Origin: Candidatus Villigracilis saccharophilus
GTDB taxonomy: Bacteria > Chloroflexota > Anaerolineae > Anaerolineales > Villigracilaceae
NCBI GenBank assembly: GCA_016709305.1
Contig: JADJNA010000002.1
Location: 1-40,620, forward strand
DNA length: 40,620 nt
Direction of reading: 5' to 3'
Positions 1 to 7,870 of this stretch are shown here, one piece after another (the first letter of the stretch is position 1; each line of letters starts with the position of its first letter). The notes under the pieces were generated by a model. The model did no database searches and was not told the DNA's origin. It saw only the letters and a list, made by a program, of their open reading frames with translations. The position numbers were made by a program, and so were the translations under genes.

Positions 1-230
1 GACCTCAAAGGTGAAACTGCTGAGGTTACCAGCGCGCTCCGCTCAACAGCAAAGAGCAGGATGCTGTGAAAAAGAGTGTCTCTGTCAACAAAAAAAAGCA
101 TTTCCTACAAAGTGGAACCCGTCCATTTTGGGCGCGACTTCCCGTCATCAAAGTGGGTGACAAGGTTCTTTTGCGATTGGCTCTGTCGCCGTGCGGTAAA
201 CTCGAAGGTCTGCGCCAGACTTTGAAGTAA
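1..230 (+). pseudogene. 3' end of PASTA-domain penicillin-binding protein (FtsI-like), partial and frame-broken
   Basis: Partial at the window edge. Codons 1-66 read DLKGETAEVTSALRS..., which has the pattern of the helix that opens a PASTA domain. The frame then stops at 67-69. In another frame from about 72 the reading continues to ...VIKVGDKVLLRLAL and ends at TAA 228-230, which fits the last strand of a PASTA repeat. PASTA repeats end many class B penicillin-binding proteins, which crosslink peptidoglycan at the division septum, and ftsI commonly precedes murE. The break near 69 fits an indel error, because murE just downstream has the same kind of damage. The family call rests on about 70 residues only. 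Confidence 0.45.
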
Positions 231-244
231 GATTAATTTGACCG

Positions 245-280
245 AAAAGGGTTTGGTAAAATTACCAAACCCTTTTGTTT
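245..280 (+). terminator. Rho-independent terminator between ftsI-like gene and murE
   Basis: The arms AAAAGGGTTTGGTAA (245-259) and TTACCAAACCCTTTT (262-276) are perfect inverted repeats of 15 bases separated by AA. The run TTTTGTTTT follows at 273-280. This is a classic intrinsic terminator beginning 14 nt after the upstream stop codon. Because A tracts lie on one side and T tracts on the other, it could work in both directions. Confidence 0.85.
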
Positions 281-308
281 TGCCAACTTTTCGGAGAGAA
301 ACCATTAA

Positions 309-1884
309 ATGCTTCTAAAAAATATTTTGTTGACTTTCCACTTTCCGACCCGGTGAATATTCCTGATGATGTTGCGATGTCACAGGAATTGCCATTGATA
401 GCCGCGCGGTGAAACCTGGCTACCTTTTTGTTGCCATGCAAGGCGGACTCGTTGACGGACATGACTATATTTCCAGGCGATCAGGAATGGGGCCGCTGCG
501 GTAGTGGGGAGTAGGGAACCGAGTGGACTCAGCGTTCCATACATTCAGCTCGAAAATCCCGCGGCAAGCGCTGACCTGGTTGGCTGCTGCCTTTTACACA
601 TGGCTGGCCTGCTTTCTGACGGTGATCGGTGTCACAGGCACGGATGGCAAGACCACAACGAGGTAACATCATTTATGCAGGATCCTCGTGACGGCAGGAA
701 TTAGGGCAGGTATGATTTCAACTGTCAATGCGGTGATTGGTGACGAACTGTTGGATACAGGCTTTCACGTCACCACTCCCGATGCGCACGATGTCCAGCG
801 TTATCTCGCGAAGATGGTTGAATCAGGGTTGACCCATGTTGTGCTGGAAACGACTTCGCACGGCTGGGCGCAGCACCGCGTGGACGCCTGCGAATTTGAT
901 ATCGGCGTGGTCACGAATATTACGCATGAACATTTCGATGAACACGGTACCTATGAAAATTATCGCGCCGCGAAAGCGCGCCTGTTCAGTAGTTTGGAGC
1001 AAACAAAGGAAAAGCCTCAGGGAAACCCGCGCTTGGGAGTCATCAACCATGATGATCGTTCTTTCGAGTTCCTGAATGAATTGATCAAAACAAGAAAATT
1101 GAATTATGGCATGGGAGACAGTTCCGATGTTCGCGCGGAAGATGTTGAATATAGTTCATCGGGAATAAAGTTCACTGCGGTTACGAGAGAATTTCGTGTA
1201 GGCGTTGAGAGTGGTTTGGTGGGTGCATACAACATCTCAAATTGTCTTGCTGCGCTGACTGCTACAGTCTATGGTCTCGGTGTTACTCCTGAGGCTGCTG
1301 CGCGTGGCATAGCCTCATTGGGTGGCATCCCTGGTCGTATGGAAACTATTGCGATGGGACAGAACTTCATCACCATCGTGGATTTTGCGCATACTCCCAA
1401 CGCGTTGAAAGTCACTTTAGAAACGGGCAGAAAAATGATCAGGGGCAGAGTCATCTTCATTTTTGGCTCTGCAGGTTTGCGGGATAAAGAGAAGCGTCGC
1501 ATGATGGTAGAAACATCCGTCGAGTTAACGGATATTTCCATCCTGACTGCTGAAGACCCGCGCACGGAATCGCTTGAAGGAATTCTGGAAGAAATGGCAG
1601 CAGGCGCCAGATCGAAAGGCGGACACGAAGGGGAAACGTTTTGGAGAATTGCAGATCGGGGTGAAGCCATCCGTTTTGCGCTCAGGCTCGCCCGCGATGG
1701 AGATATCGTTCTCGCATGCGGAAAAGGTCATGAGCAATCCATGTGCTTTGGAAAGACCGAATATTTATGGGATGACCGCACAGCCATGCGCGCCGCGCTC
1801 TCTGAATTTTTGAGAATTGATGGGCCGCAAATGCCCTATCTCCCTTCGCAGAATATGAATGAAAAAGATTGGTTGAAGAGTTAA
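309..1884 (+). CDS. murE: UDP-N-acetylmuramoyl-tripeptide synthetase MurE (5' third broken by frameshifts)
   Basis: Cytoplasmic ATP-dependent ligase that adds the third amino acid to the UDP-MurNAc dipeptide in peptidoglycan synthesis. ATG 309 follows GGAGAG at 293-298. Pieces of MurE appear in changing frames: KYFVDFPLSDP, then DSRAVKPGYLFVAMQGG (397 on), then AIRNGAAAVVG, then the P-loop GVTGTDGKTTT (about 625-657). From 688 to the stop the frame is intact, with ETTSHGWAQHR, TNITHEHFDEHGTYENY, DFAHTPNALK, GSAGLRDKEKRR and GKGHEQS. At least five or six indels are needed between 309 and 690. Damage of this density inside otherwise conserved sequence points to assembly error rather than decay. 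The position of the DNPR motif that marks diaminopimelate-adding enzymes reads EDPR, so lysine or ornithine may be the substrate. Confidence 0.9.
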
Positions 1885-1925
1885 TGGGTCACAAGTCTCC
1901 TGACTTCTGACCGCAACGAGGCATC

Positions 1926-2390
1926 ATGACAATCCATTATTTGCATCGCGAACAGATCATTTCCGCGCCAGTGGAAATCTTATGGAAATATTTCTCTGAG
2001 CCTGAAAATTTAAATTTACTGACTCCGCCTGATATGAATTTTGAGATCATCACGGGCGGAGACGTCAGCATGTACGAGGGACAGACAATCGAATATAGGG
2101 TTGAATTCATTCGCGGGGTCCGTTCCTTGTGGCTGACCGAGATCGCGCATGTGCGTGAGAATGAATATTTTGTGGATGAACAGCGCGTGGGTCCATACCG
2201 TTTTTGGTATCACGAACATTCTTTTGAACCGCTGCAGAACGGCGTTAAGATGACCGATCATGTAACCTATGCCGCCCCGTTGGGGTTTCTTGGCGATATT
2301 GTCCACGCACTCTGGATTCAGCAGCGATTAAAGACCATCTTTGATTTTCGATATCAAAAAATTATTGAAACATTTGGGAGCGCAAAATGA
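1926..2390 (+). CDS. SRPBCC-family protein
   Basis: A 154-residue protein with the START-like SRPBCC pattern. It begins with a strand (HYLHREQIISAPVEILWKYFSEPENL) leading into a helix where polyketide-cyclase and YfiT-like members open their ligand cavity. A run of strands follows, then the C-terminal helix after APLGFLGDIVHALW. Such proteins bind hydrophobic small molecules, but no ligand can be named from sequence. The stop overlaps the start of the next gene in ATGA (2387-2390), so the two are probably translated together. SD-like GAGG lies at 1918-1921. It has no signal peptide and is probably cytoplasmic. Confidence 0.75.
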   Translation: MTIHYLHREQIISAPVEILWKYFSEPENLNLLTPPDMNFEIITGGDVSMYEGQTIEYRVEFIRGVRSLWLTEIAHVRENEYFVDEQRVGPYRFWYHEHSFEPLQNGVKMTDHVTYAAPLGFLGDIVHALWIQQRLKTIFDFRYQKIIETFGSAK

Positions 2391-2983
2391 CACCACCTTG
2401 GATATCTCCCGTAACTTTGCAGGGGAAATATGTCCGCTTGGAGCCGCTCAGTGAATCGCATATCCCCGGCCTGACTGAGATCGGTAGGGGGCAGGATTTT
2501 TGGGATTTCATGTTGTATGGCCGCATGGAAACGGAAAATGATATGCGGAATTGGGTGCTCGATATAATGAACCGCGGCGCAAATGGTACAGACCTGCCCT
2601 TTGTTGTCATTCACCTTGCTTCTGGAAAAATAGCCGGCGCGACGCGCTATTTGAACATCATGCCCAAGGACCGCGGGCTGGAAATTGGCGGCACCTGGTA
2701 TGGATTGGAATACCAGCATACCCCGCTGAATACGGAATGTAAATATTTATTACTTGCCCACGCCTTTGAAAAATTGGGATGTATCCGCGTTCAGTTGAAA
2801 ACAGATCTGATAAATCTGCGCTCACAAAAAGCGATCGAACGTATCGGGGCGCGGCGGGAGGGGATTCTGCGGAATCACATGATCCTCCCATCCGGCAGGG
2901 TTCGCGATTCCGTTTTTTACAGTATTTTGGATTCAGAATGGAGGGATGTAAAGAAGTGTTTGGAGGAGATGATGTCCCGTTAG
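2387..2983 (+). CDS. GNAT family N-acetyltransferase (RimJ/RimL-like)
   Basis: A 198-residue acetyltransferase. The opening VTLQGKYVRLEPLSESH is the usual start of RimJ/RimL-type GNAT proteins. The C-terminal half holds the core strand and helix, VQLKTDLINLRSQKAIERIGARREGILRNH, where these enzymes bind acetyl-CoA and the acceptor amine, followed by RVRDSVFYSILDSEW. Close relatives acetylate protein N-termini or small amines; the substrate here is unknown. It overlaps the upstream SRPBCC gene by four bases, and nothing follows on the plus strand. Confidence 0.85.
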   Translation: MTPPWISPVTLQGKYVRLEPLSESHIPGLTEIGRGQDFWDFMLYGRMETENDMRNWVLDIMNRGANGTDLPFVVIHLASGKIAGATRYLNIMPKDRGLEIGGTWYGLEYQHTPLNTECKYLLLAHAFEKLGCIRVQLKTDLINLRSQKAIERIGARREGILRNHMILPSGRVRDSVFYSILDSEWRDVKKCLEEMMSR

Positions 2984-3079
2984 AAGATCATCTGATGGTC
3001 ATGGGAAGCCTATAATTTCTCCCAATTCCATCCAGCGCAGTCATCTTTCCCGCCCGCTTGCCTTGATTTGGACTGTTAC

Positions 3080-3760
3080 TCAGCGGGTCAAAATTGTTGG
3101 GTCGAGCCAGCCTGAATTTGTGAGCAGAGTATGAATGAACACGAAGGGCATCGACATAATGATGGGAAAGACCAGCCCTGTAAAATAGCGGATCACATTC
3201 CTATGTCTGCGGGCGTCTTGTGCCGGCAGCGAAAGGACCGACGGCAGAATGATCCCTATATATGTGAACATTGTTGGAAGAAGCAGAGCGATTCCCATGA
3301 TGGGGATGGTGAGGACGTGAATGTATATCTTCTCTGAAAATAATCCAAAGAGCCCGACCAGAGTAAATACCTCAGTCCGTGAATACTCGTAACGTTTGAG
3401 CAGAATATACCAGGCGATGATAAAGCCGGGCAAAAGCAGCAGGTTATTTGCGTAGTATTGCGCCACCAAGACGGGCAGTTCAGTGGGGCTTTTCACGCTG
3501 AGCAGGTGGACTGCAATACCCGCTATTGTTTCCTCGATAATGACCATGATGAGTCCCAGCCCAACGAAAAGGAAAAAATCAGGCAGAGTTTGGCTTTGAA
3601 ACCAGGTTTCCAATAGCGCCCGCCTCTTCCACAAGAGCCAGATGAAGGCAAGCCAGATCACATAATAGAACCCTCGCGCAGAAGGCGGGTCGCCTCCAAT
3701 AAATGCGGCGGCGAGAAATATAATTGAAAGAATGAGCACCGCCATAATGCGCTTGTCCAT
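3080..3760 (-). CDS. Multi-pass membrane protein of unknown function
   Basis: A 226-residue protein I cannot assign to a family. Hydrophobic stretches at about residues 6-21, 30-45, 60-82, 100-120, 130-150, 155-175 and 190-210 suggest six or seven transmembrane helices. A charged loop RRHRNVIRY precedes the last one. The start ATG at 3760 lies 2 nt after the stop of the oxidoreductase gene, so the two are cotranscribed and probably coupled. No catalytic motif stands out. Confidence 0.7.
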   Translation of the reverse strand: MDKRIMAVLILSIIFLAAAFIGGDPPSARGFYYVIWLAFIWLLWKRRALLETWFQSQTLPDFFLFVGLGLIMVIIEETIAGIAVHLLSVKSPTELPVLVAQYYANNLLLLPGFIIAWYILLKRYEYSRTEVFTLVGLFGLFSEKIYIHVLTIPIMGIALLLPTMFTYIGIILPSVLSLPAQDARRHRNVIRYFTGLVFPIIMSMPFVFIHTLLTNSGWLDPTILTR

Positions 3761-3762
3761 GC

Positions 3763-4734
3763 CTACCCTTTTTGAATTTCAACTACAACCTTTCCCTGTG
3801 TATGCCCATTCTCGACATGCCGATGAGCGTCCACGATCCTATCCAAAGGATAGACCTTTTCGATCATAGGGCGTAGCTGCCCATGCTCGATCAATTCCCG
3901 TAAAAAAGCCATGTCTTTATCATTTGGCAGGGACAGGTGAGACTTTCCCCTTTTGTCGCCGGTTATGGATGAGAACAATATTTGAAATGGACGGTACACT
4001 GGTTTTAATGGATTCTCTGTAATGTAAACACCGCTTCGAGTTAATGAATCTTTGCATTTGAAATATGTATGGGTTGCCGCGACATCCAAAATAATGTCGT
4101 ATTTTTCCCCATTTCTGGTGAAATCTTCCTTGGTGTAGTCGATCATGGTATTTGCCCCCAAATCTTTAACCCATTTCAGATTGGTCGTACTGCAGACCGC
4201 CGTCACGTCTGCCTCGTAAAATCTCGCAATTTGAACGGCAAAATGCCCAACTCCGCCGGAAGCGCCATTGATCAACACCTTTTGATTTTTCTCGATCTTG
4301 GCTACATCCCTTAATGCCTGAAGTGCTGTCAACGCGGCTGTTGGGATGGCTGCAGCTTCTTTGAAGGTTATACTATTGGGAAGCATACATATGGCGTTTT
4401 CACGGGCGCGCACATATTCGGCGTGGGAGCCTACGCAGTTTCCGAAGATGGGGTCGCCAACTTTGAAGCGGGTCACATTCTTGCCGATCGCTGCGATCGT
4501 CCCCGCAACATCTATGCCTAATCTCTGGATCTGTTCCTTGGGAGCGAATAAGCCATTCACCAGCCTGATGGGAAAATATCCCTTGCGGTGTAAATAGTCA
4601 AATGGGTTGACCGAAGCGTAATGGACCTGTATCAGTACCCTGCCTTCATGCTCTTCCTGCAGGGCTGGCGGTTCGATATCTTCTATATTTAAGACTTCCG
4701 GCGGGCCATAGGATCTGTAAATAGCTGCTTTCAT
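3763..4734 (-). CDS. NAD(P)-dependent medium-chain alcohol dehydrogenase / quinone oxidoreductase family protein
   Basis: A 323-residue zinc-independent MDR-superfamily reductase. The N-terminal GroES-like domain (residues 1-130) contains YASVNPFDYLHRKG, GIDVAGTIAAIG and RFKVGDPIFG. The Rossmann fold begins at about 145 with VLINGASGGVGHFAVQIAR, the NADPH-binding loop. The cysteine lobe of zinc-binding alcohol dehydrogenases is absent, as in zeta-crystallin-like quinone reductases and enoyl reductases. It probably reduces a quinone or an enone with NADPH in the cytoplasm. AGAGGAAG precedes the ATG. The membrane-protein gene follows 2 nt downstream. Confidence 0.85.
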   Translation of the reverse strand: MKAAIYRSYGPPEVLNIEDIEPPALQEEHEGRVLIQVHYASVNPFDYLHRKGYFPIRLVNGLFAPKEQIQRLGIDVAGTIAAIGKNVTRFKVGDPIFGNCVGSHAEYVRARENAICMLPNSITFKEAAAIPTAALTALQALRDVAKIEKNQKVLINGASGGVGHFAVQIARFYEADVTAVCSTTNLKWVKDLGANTMIDYTKEDFTRNGEKYDIILDVAATHTYFKCKDSLTRSGVYITENPLKPVYRPFQILFSSITGDKRGKSHLSLPNDKDMAFLRELIEHGQLRPMIEKVYPLDRIVDAHRHVENGHTQGKVVVEIQKG

Positions 4735-4761
4735 TCTTCCTCTTAAAATTTTAAAATGATC

Positions 4762-5301
4762 TCAGCGAACAGCACTGAAAAAATCATGGTCGGGAGCGCC
4801 GATTGTTGCCTGCTTTGTGAGGAACCCCTCGACATCTTTTATGAATTTCATAGTTCCCCTTTCTATTTGATTGGTTAATTTATCCAGATCACGAAAATCT
4901 GGATTGTCTGTCAGTGTGTGCTCAATAATCGAGTCGGCGCCTTTTATTGTTGGTACAATGCGGTACTTATTCCAGGCGCTTTCTTTGAATATTTTCCAGT
5001 ATTTTGATTGGACCTGTTTGTTGTATCCCGCCAGCCAAACTTCAAATCTCATGGATTCATGAATCAATACGATGGCTATTTTTAATTTTTTATGTCCCAA
5101 TGACTTTGGATAAAATGAAAAATACGTCATATCCATATACCCAAAATAAACACTCCCAGACACAAAATAATCGGGATACTTGTTATTAAAATGCGTTCTC
5201 AAACTCTGGACGTATTCCATCAGCCCTTTATACGCTTTTTTTATCGCCCCCTTTTCTATTTGAGTTCTATATTCATCTACATACTCCTGGAATGCTTCCA
5301 T
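4762..5301 (-). CDS. Hypothetical protein, possibly DUF7000 family
   Basis: A 179-residue soluble protein rich in aromatic and basic residues, with no signal peptide and no membrane segment. The opening (EYVDEYRTQIEKGAIKKAYKG) and the core with NKYPDYFVSGSVYFGYMDMTYF recall a family found in Firmicutes and now named DUF7000; I give that from memory and only tentatively. Function is unknown. CGGAGG stands 7 nt before the ATG. It is followed 27 nt later by the oxidoreductase gene on the same strand, so the three minus-strand genes may form one unit. Confidence 0.65.
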   Translation of the reverse strand: MEAFQEYVDEYRTQIEKGAIKKAYKGLMEYVQSLRTHFNNKYPDYFVSGSVYFGYMDMTYFSFYPKSLGHKKLKIAIVLIHESMRFEVWLAGYNKQVQSKYWKIFKESAWNKYRIVPTIKGADSIIEHTLTDNPDFRDLDKLTNQIERGTMKFIKDVEGFLTKQATIGAPDHDFFSAVR

Positions 5302-5684
5302 AATACAACCTCCGTTTTCCTTTTAGTGGTTATTTGGGCAATTGCTCAGCACTTTGCGCCCAGCGTCTAGGTCGGCGGATGCTGACTATGCTTGAAAGCC
5401 GAAAAAACTCTTGATCTCTTCCTTCCCCAAGTCCGACATGCAAGCATGAAATCCCTTCCATACTTTATCTGGCGAGTTTACTCCAGGCCTGACAGGTTTC
5501 TACAGAACCATAACTTATAAGTACACAATGACTCATAGAATCCTGATTAACTTACGTCAAACTAAAATCCATCAGGCCTTACCTTCTATTATTTTTATTT
5601 CTTCCCAGACATGCGACGATCAACTAAGGAAACCTTTAGGGTCTATCCTTCCAAAATTTCTGGGGCAAGGAGGGATGCCTTTAT
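5302..5684. other. 383-base gene-free stretch with a possible 3' gene remnant
   Basis: No intact gene is visible. On the minus strand, an open run from 5499 to a TAG at 5388-5386 encodes about 37 residues, including GFHACMSDLGKEEIKSFFGF, and has no good start. It looks like the tail of a lost gene but could be chance. The plus-strand open frames here have no start signal and run into the lipid kinase gene antisense. I see no tRNA, repeat array or clear promoter. Confidence 0.4.
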
Positions 5685-6590
5685 TTACGGCAGAAGCATT
5701 TGCACAGCCGCAGGGAAAATCTTGTATTCCAGATCGGTCACCCAGCTATCAAAGATCTCACCGTCTGTATGGGCGGGGGAGGGCTTGTCGAGATGGATGC
5801 TCAGGCGTGTGCAGTGGAACTCGTTGATCCCGTCCATTTCAACCATGTTGCCTTTACCGGGTTTCATCGCGCTCGGTAATACCTGAAACAGTCCCATGCG
5901 CGTACTGCGATAACCGTGCACAAAGGTCAGTTTCCCGTCGAATGGGTCGGCGTGGGGAGCCATGAAAAACACCCCGCCCGTCCGCGCTCCATTACCGACC
6001 GAGACCAGGCTCAGCGGACCTTGATACGAGCCGTCGTCCCACTCCAATTTGGCGTTCCAGCTCGGCCCGTCCATGATGCCCTGAATCGCCGCCACAAGGT
6101 AGCGCGGGATTCCTGTAAGCCAGGAAATCTTTTCCTGTTTGGTGGTGACATACGGTTCCAGTCCCGCCGCAGAGTTGTTCAGGAAGTAGCGCTCATTGCA
6201 CTTCCCCAGATCCATGCCGCGCGTTTTTCCTTTTGCGATCACCTGGACAGCGGCGGAAAGATCAAGCGGAATCCCAACATTGACGCACAGGTCATTCGCC
6301 GTGCCCAATGGAATGACGCCCAGCGTGATCTTGAATGGAGAAGTTTCATCCCAACCGCGTGTCGCGCCGTTAATGATCTCTCCAATCGAGCCGTCGCCGC
6401 CCGCAATGATCAGCGTGGTAAATCCTTGTTGGACAGCCTCAGCCGCCAGATCCACGAGTTGATCGGGGCGTTCCGAAACGGTCAGGTCAAAATCAACACC
6501 TGCAGCGTGCAGGGCTGATTCCGCTTCGGGCCAGCGCTTCTGTGAATTCCAACGGTTCGAATAAGGGTTAAGTAAGACTTTAGTTTTCAT
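5685..6590 (-). CDS. Diacylglycerol kinase catalytic-domain lipid kinase (YegS/DgkB-like)
   Basis: A 301-residue ATP-dependent lipid kinase. GGDGS at about residues 64-68 is the nucleotide-binding signature of the diacylglycerol kinase / sphingosine kinase / YegS superfamily, and GTAND at 96-100 is the second conserved motif. The C-terminal beta-sandwich contains SVGNGARTGGVF and HTDGE. Members phosphorylate diacylglycerol or other membrane lipids at the cytoplasmic face. An in-frame TTG twelve bases upstream would give MRRK, but GGAGG sits just before ATG 6590, so I prefer this start. Confidence 0.88.
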   Translation of the reverse strand: MKTKVLLNPYSNRWNSQKRWPEAESALHAAGVDFDLTVSERPDQLVDLAAEAVQQGFTTLIIAGGDGSIGEIINGATRGWDETSPFKITLGVIPLGTANDLCVNVGIPLDLSAAVQVIAKGKTRGMDLGKCNERYFLNNSAAGLEPYVTTKQEKISWLTGIPRYLVAAIQGIMDGPSWNAKLEWDDGSYQGPLSLVSVGNGARTGGVFFMAPHADPFDGKLTFVHGYRSTRMGLFQVLPSAMKPGKGNMVEMDGINEFHCTRLSIHLDKPSPAHTDGEIFDSWVTDLEYKIFPAAVQMLLP

Positions 6591-6612
6591 CTTCCTCCGC
6601 AATATTTTTAAT

Positions 6613-7347
6613 TTAACATGAAATCCATTTTGTGATCAACATCTTTACGCGCACTCGCACGCGCGCATCCGCATTCGCCATGGTCCAAGTGGATTTTACC
6701 GCGCTAAAAACATTTGCATCCATTTTTTCCAAGCCCTCCCATTCCTCGTCCATGAATTCCTTCATTTCCGAGGGCGTGTCCCAATAATAGAAGAAGGCGA
6801 ATTCTTCTTCCTTTTCTTTGATGTACCACCCGCGGGATTCGACTTCCCGCATGGCGTGGAACGCCGCTTCATCATCCGCCACCGCAATCGGCACATCGGT
6901 CAACCTGCCCGCGAGCTCATAGCTCGCCGACGAAACGATCTCCACCGCCCAATGATCCTCGACCGGCCGCAGATCGATCAGCGTTCCATCGGGCTTGAGC
7001 GTTCTGCGAATTTCATCCAGAGCATGGACCATGCTCTCATGTTCAAGTCATCACAACGACCAGGCTAGAACAGCGATATCAAAGCTCTCATTTGCAAAAG
7101 GAATATTTCTTGCGCCCGCTTCTGCAAAGTGGACCTTCTTTTGCATGGTATGCGGCGCATCCGCTCGGGCGACGCGCAAGGCATCATGGTCAGAGTCAAA
7201 CCCAACGGTCAGGGTTGATGCGGCGGCGTACTGCCATGTTAGTCGCCCTTCCCCGCATCCCACTTCCAAAACGCGTTTATTGGCAAAGTCTGCAAATTTA
7301 TGCAGGTGCTTGCGCTCGAAGCCCTCGGGGTCTTTTTCAGCCGTCAT
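6613..7347 (-). CDS. Class I SAM-dependent methyltransferase interrupted by tandem in-frame TGA TGA
   Basis: Residues 1-98 hold the Rossmann methyltransferase core: VLEVGCGEGRLTWQYA (motif I), GFDSDHDALRVA (motif II), and FDIAVLAWSL (motif IV). Two TGA codons follow at 7053-7051 and 7050-7048. The same frame then continues LEHESMVHALDEIRRTLKPDGTL, the expected next helix and motif, and runs to the stop at 6613, for 244 codons in all. A single indel cannot explain this because the frame is unchanged. A perfect 9-bp inverted repeat lies at 7037-7019, 10 nt past the second TGA. The start overlaps the upstream DUF1801 gene in ATGA. It may be a pseudogene, a sequence error, or a recoded selenoprotein. 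The methyl acceptor is unknown. Confidence 0.75.
7019..7037 (-). promoter_or_regulatory. Candidate SECIS-like hairpin in the methyltransferase mRNA
   Basis: On the minus strand, AGAGCATGG, T and CCATGCTCT form a perfect hairpin 10 nt after the second of two in-frame TGA codons. The apical sequence is GGUC(C). The E. coli fdhF element, GGUUGCAGGUCUGCACC, also carries GGUC at its tip about 18 nt from its UGA; here the distance is 17 nt. The bulged U of the E. coli element is not evident. The resemblance is suggestive only. Confidence 0.3.
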
Positions 7348-7754
7348 TTTTTCTTCGCCGCTTTGACACCTTGCTTGATGAGTTCTTTCAAAACTTTGAC
7401 ATCCACATCTTTCAATTTGTTGATATACAAACAGCCGACGCCTGTTTTATGTTTGCCAAGTTTTTCGAGCAATTCAACATGAGGATTGAAACTTCCCATC
7501 ACATAAAGCGTCAGGTTCTGTTTGCGCGGAGAAAAACCCGTGATGAACCAATCGCCTTCACGTCCGCTTTCATAGACATAATGCGTATGTCCAAACCCGA
7601 CGATGCTCGCTCCCCACATCTTTGGCTCCTCTTTGGTGACCTGTCTCATTAACTTTAAGATCTCAAAACAGTCCGCGCGTTTTTCTTCATCTTCGATCGT
7701 ATTAAGAAAGTCAGTAACGCTCGCGTCATTGAGTTTTGTTTTTAATTCAGCCAT
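7344..7754 (-). CDS. DUF1801 / YdhG-like domain protein
   Basis: A 136-residue protein of the YdhG-like DUF1801 family. It contains the helical opening ASVTDFLNTIEDEEKRADC, then PKMWGASIVGFGHTHYVYESG, the most conserved part of the family, and a basic C-terminus (KKK). The fold is related to iron-chaperone frataxin-like domains, but the biochemical role is not established. It overlaps the methyltransferase start by four bases, which suggests coupled translation. Confidence 0.85.
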   Translation of the reverse strand: MAELKTKLNDASVTDFLNTIEDEEKRADCFEILKLMRQVTKEEPKMWGASIVGFGHTHYVYESGREGDWFITGFSPRKQNLTLYVMGSFNPHVELLEKLGKHKTGVGCLYINKLKDVDVKVLKELIKQGVKAAKKK

Positions 7755-7870
7755 TGGGATTCTCCTATTAATAAAATATGTCTGTGCGAGGCGTTCTTGA
7801 TCGTAGCCGAAGCAGCTTCCTCATAATTGGGGGTGTTTCGGGAAAAACGCCTTTGCAATTATATGAAATG

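Noticed and set aside
5528..5886. Two plus-strand frames of 91-99 codons in the gap before the lipid kinase
   Set aside because: They run into the kinase gene antisense, lack ribosome binding sites and show no recognisable domain.
5916..6518. 200-codon plus-strand open frame
   Set aside because: It lies wholly antisense to the lipid kinase, whose motifs are clear.
7092..7652. 186-codon plus-strand open frame
   Set aside because: It is antisense to the DUF1801 and methyltransferase genes, has no start signal, and its composition is that of a shadow frame.
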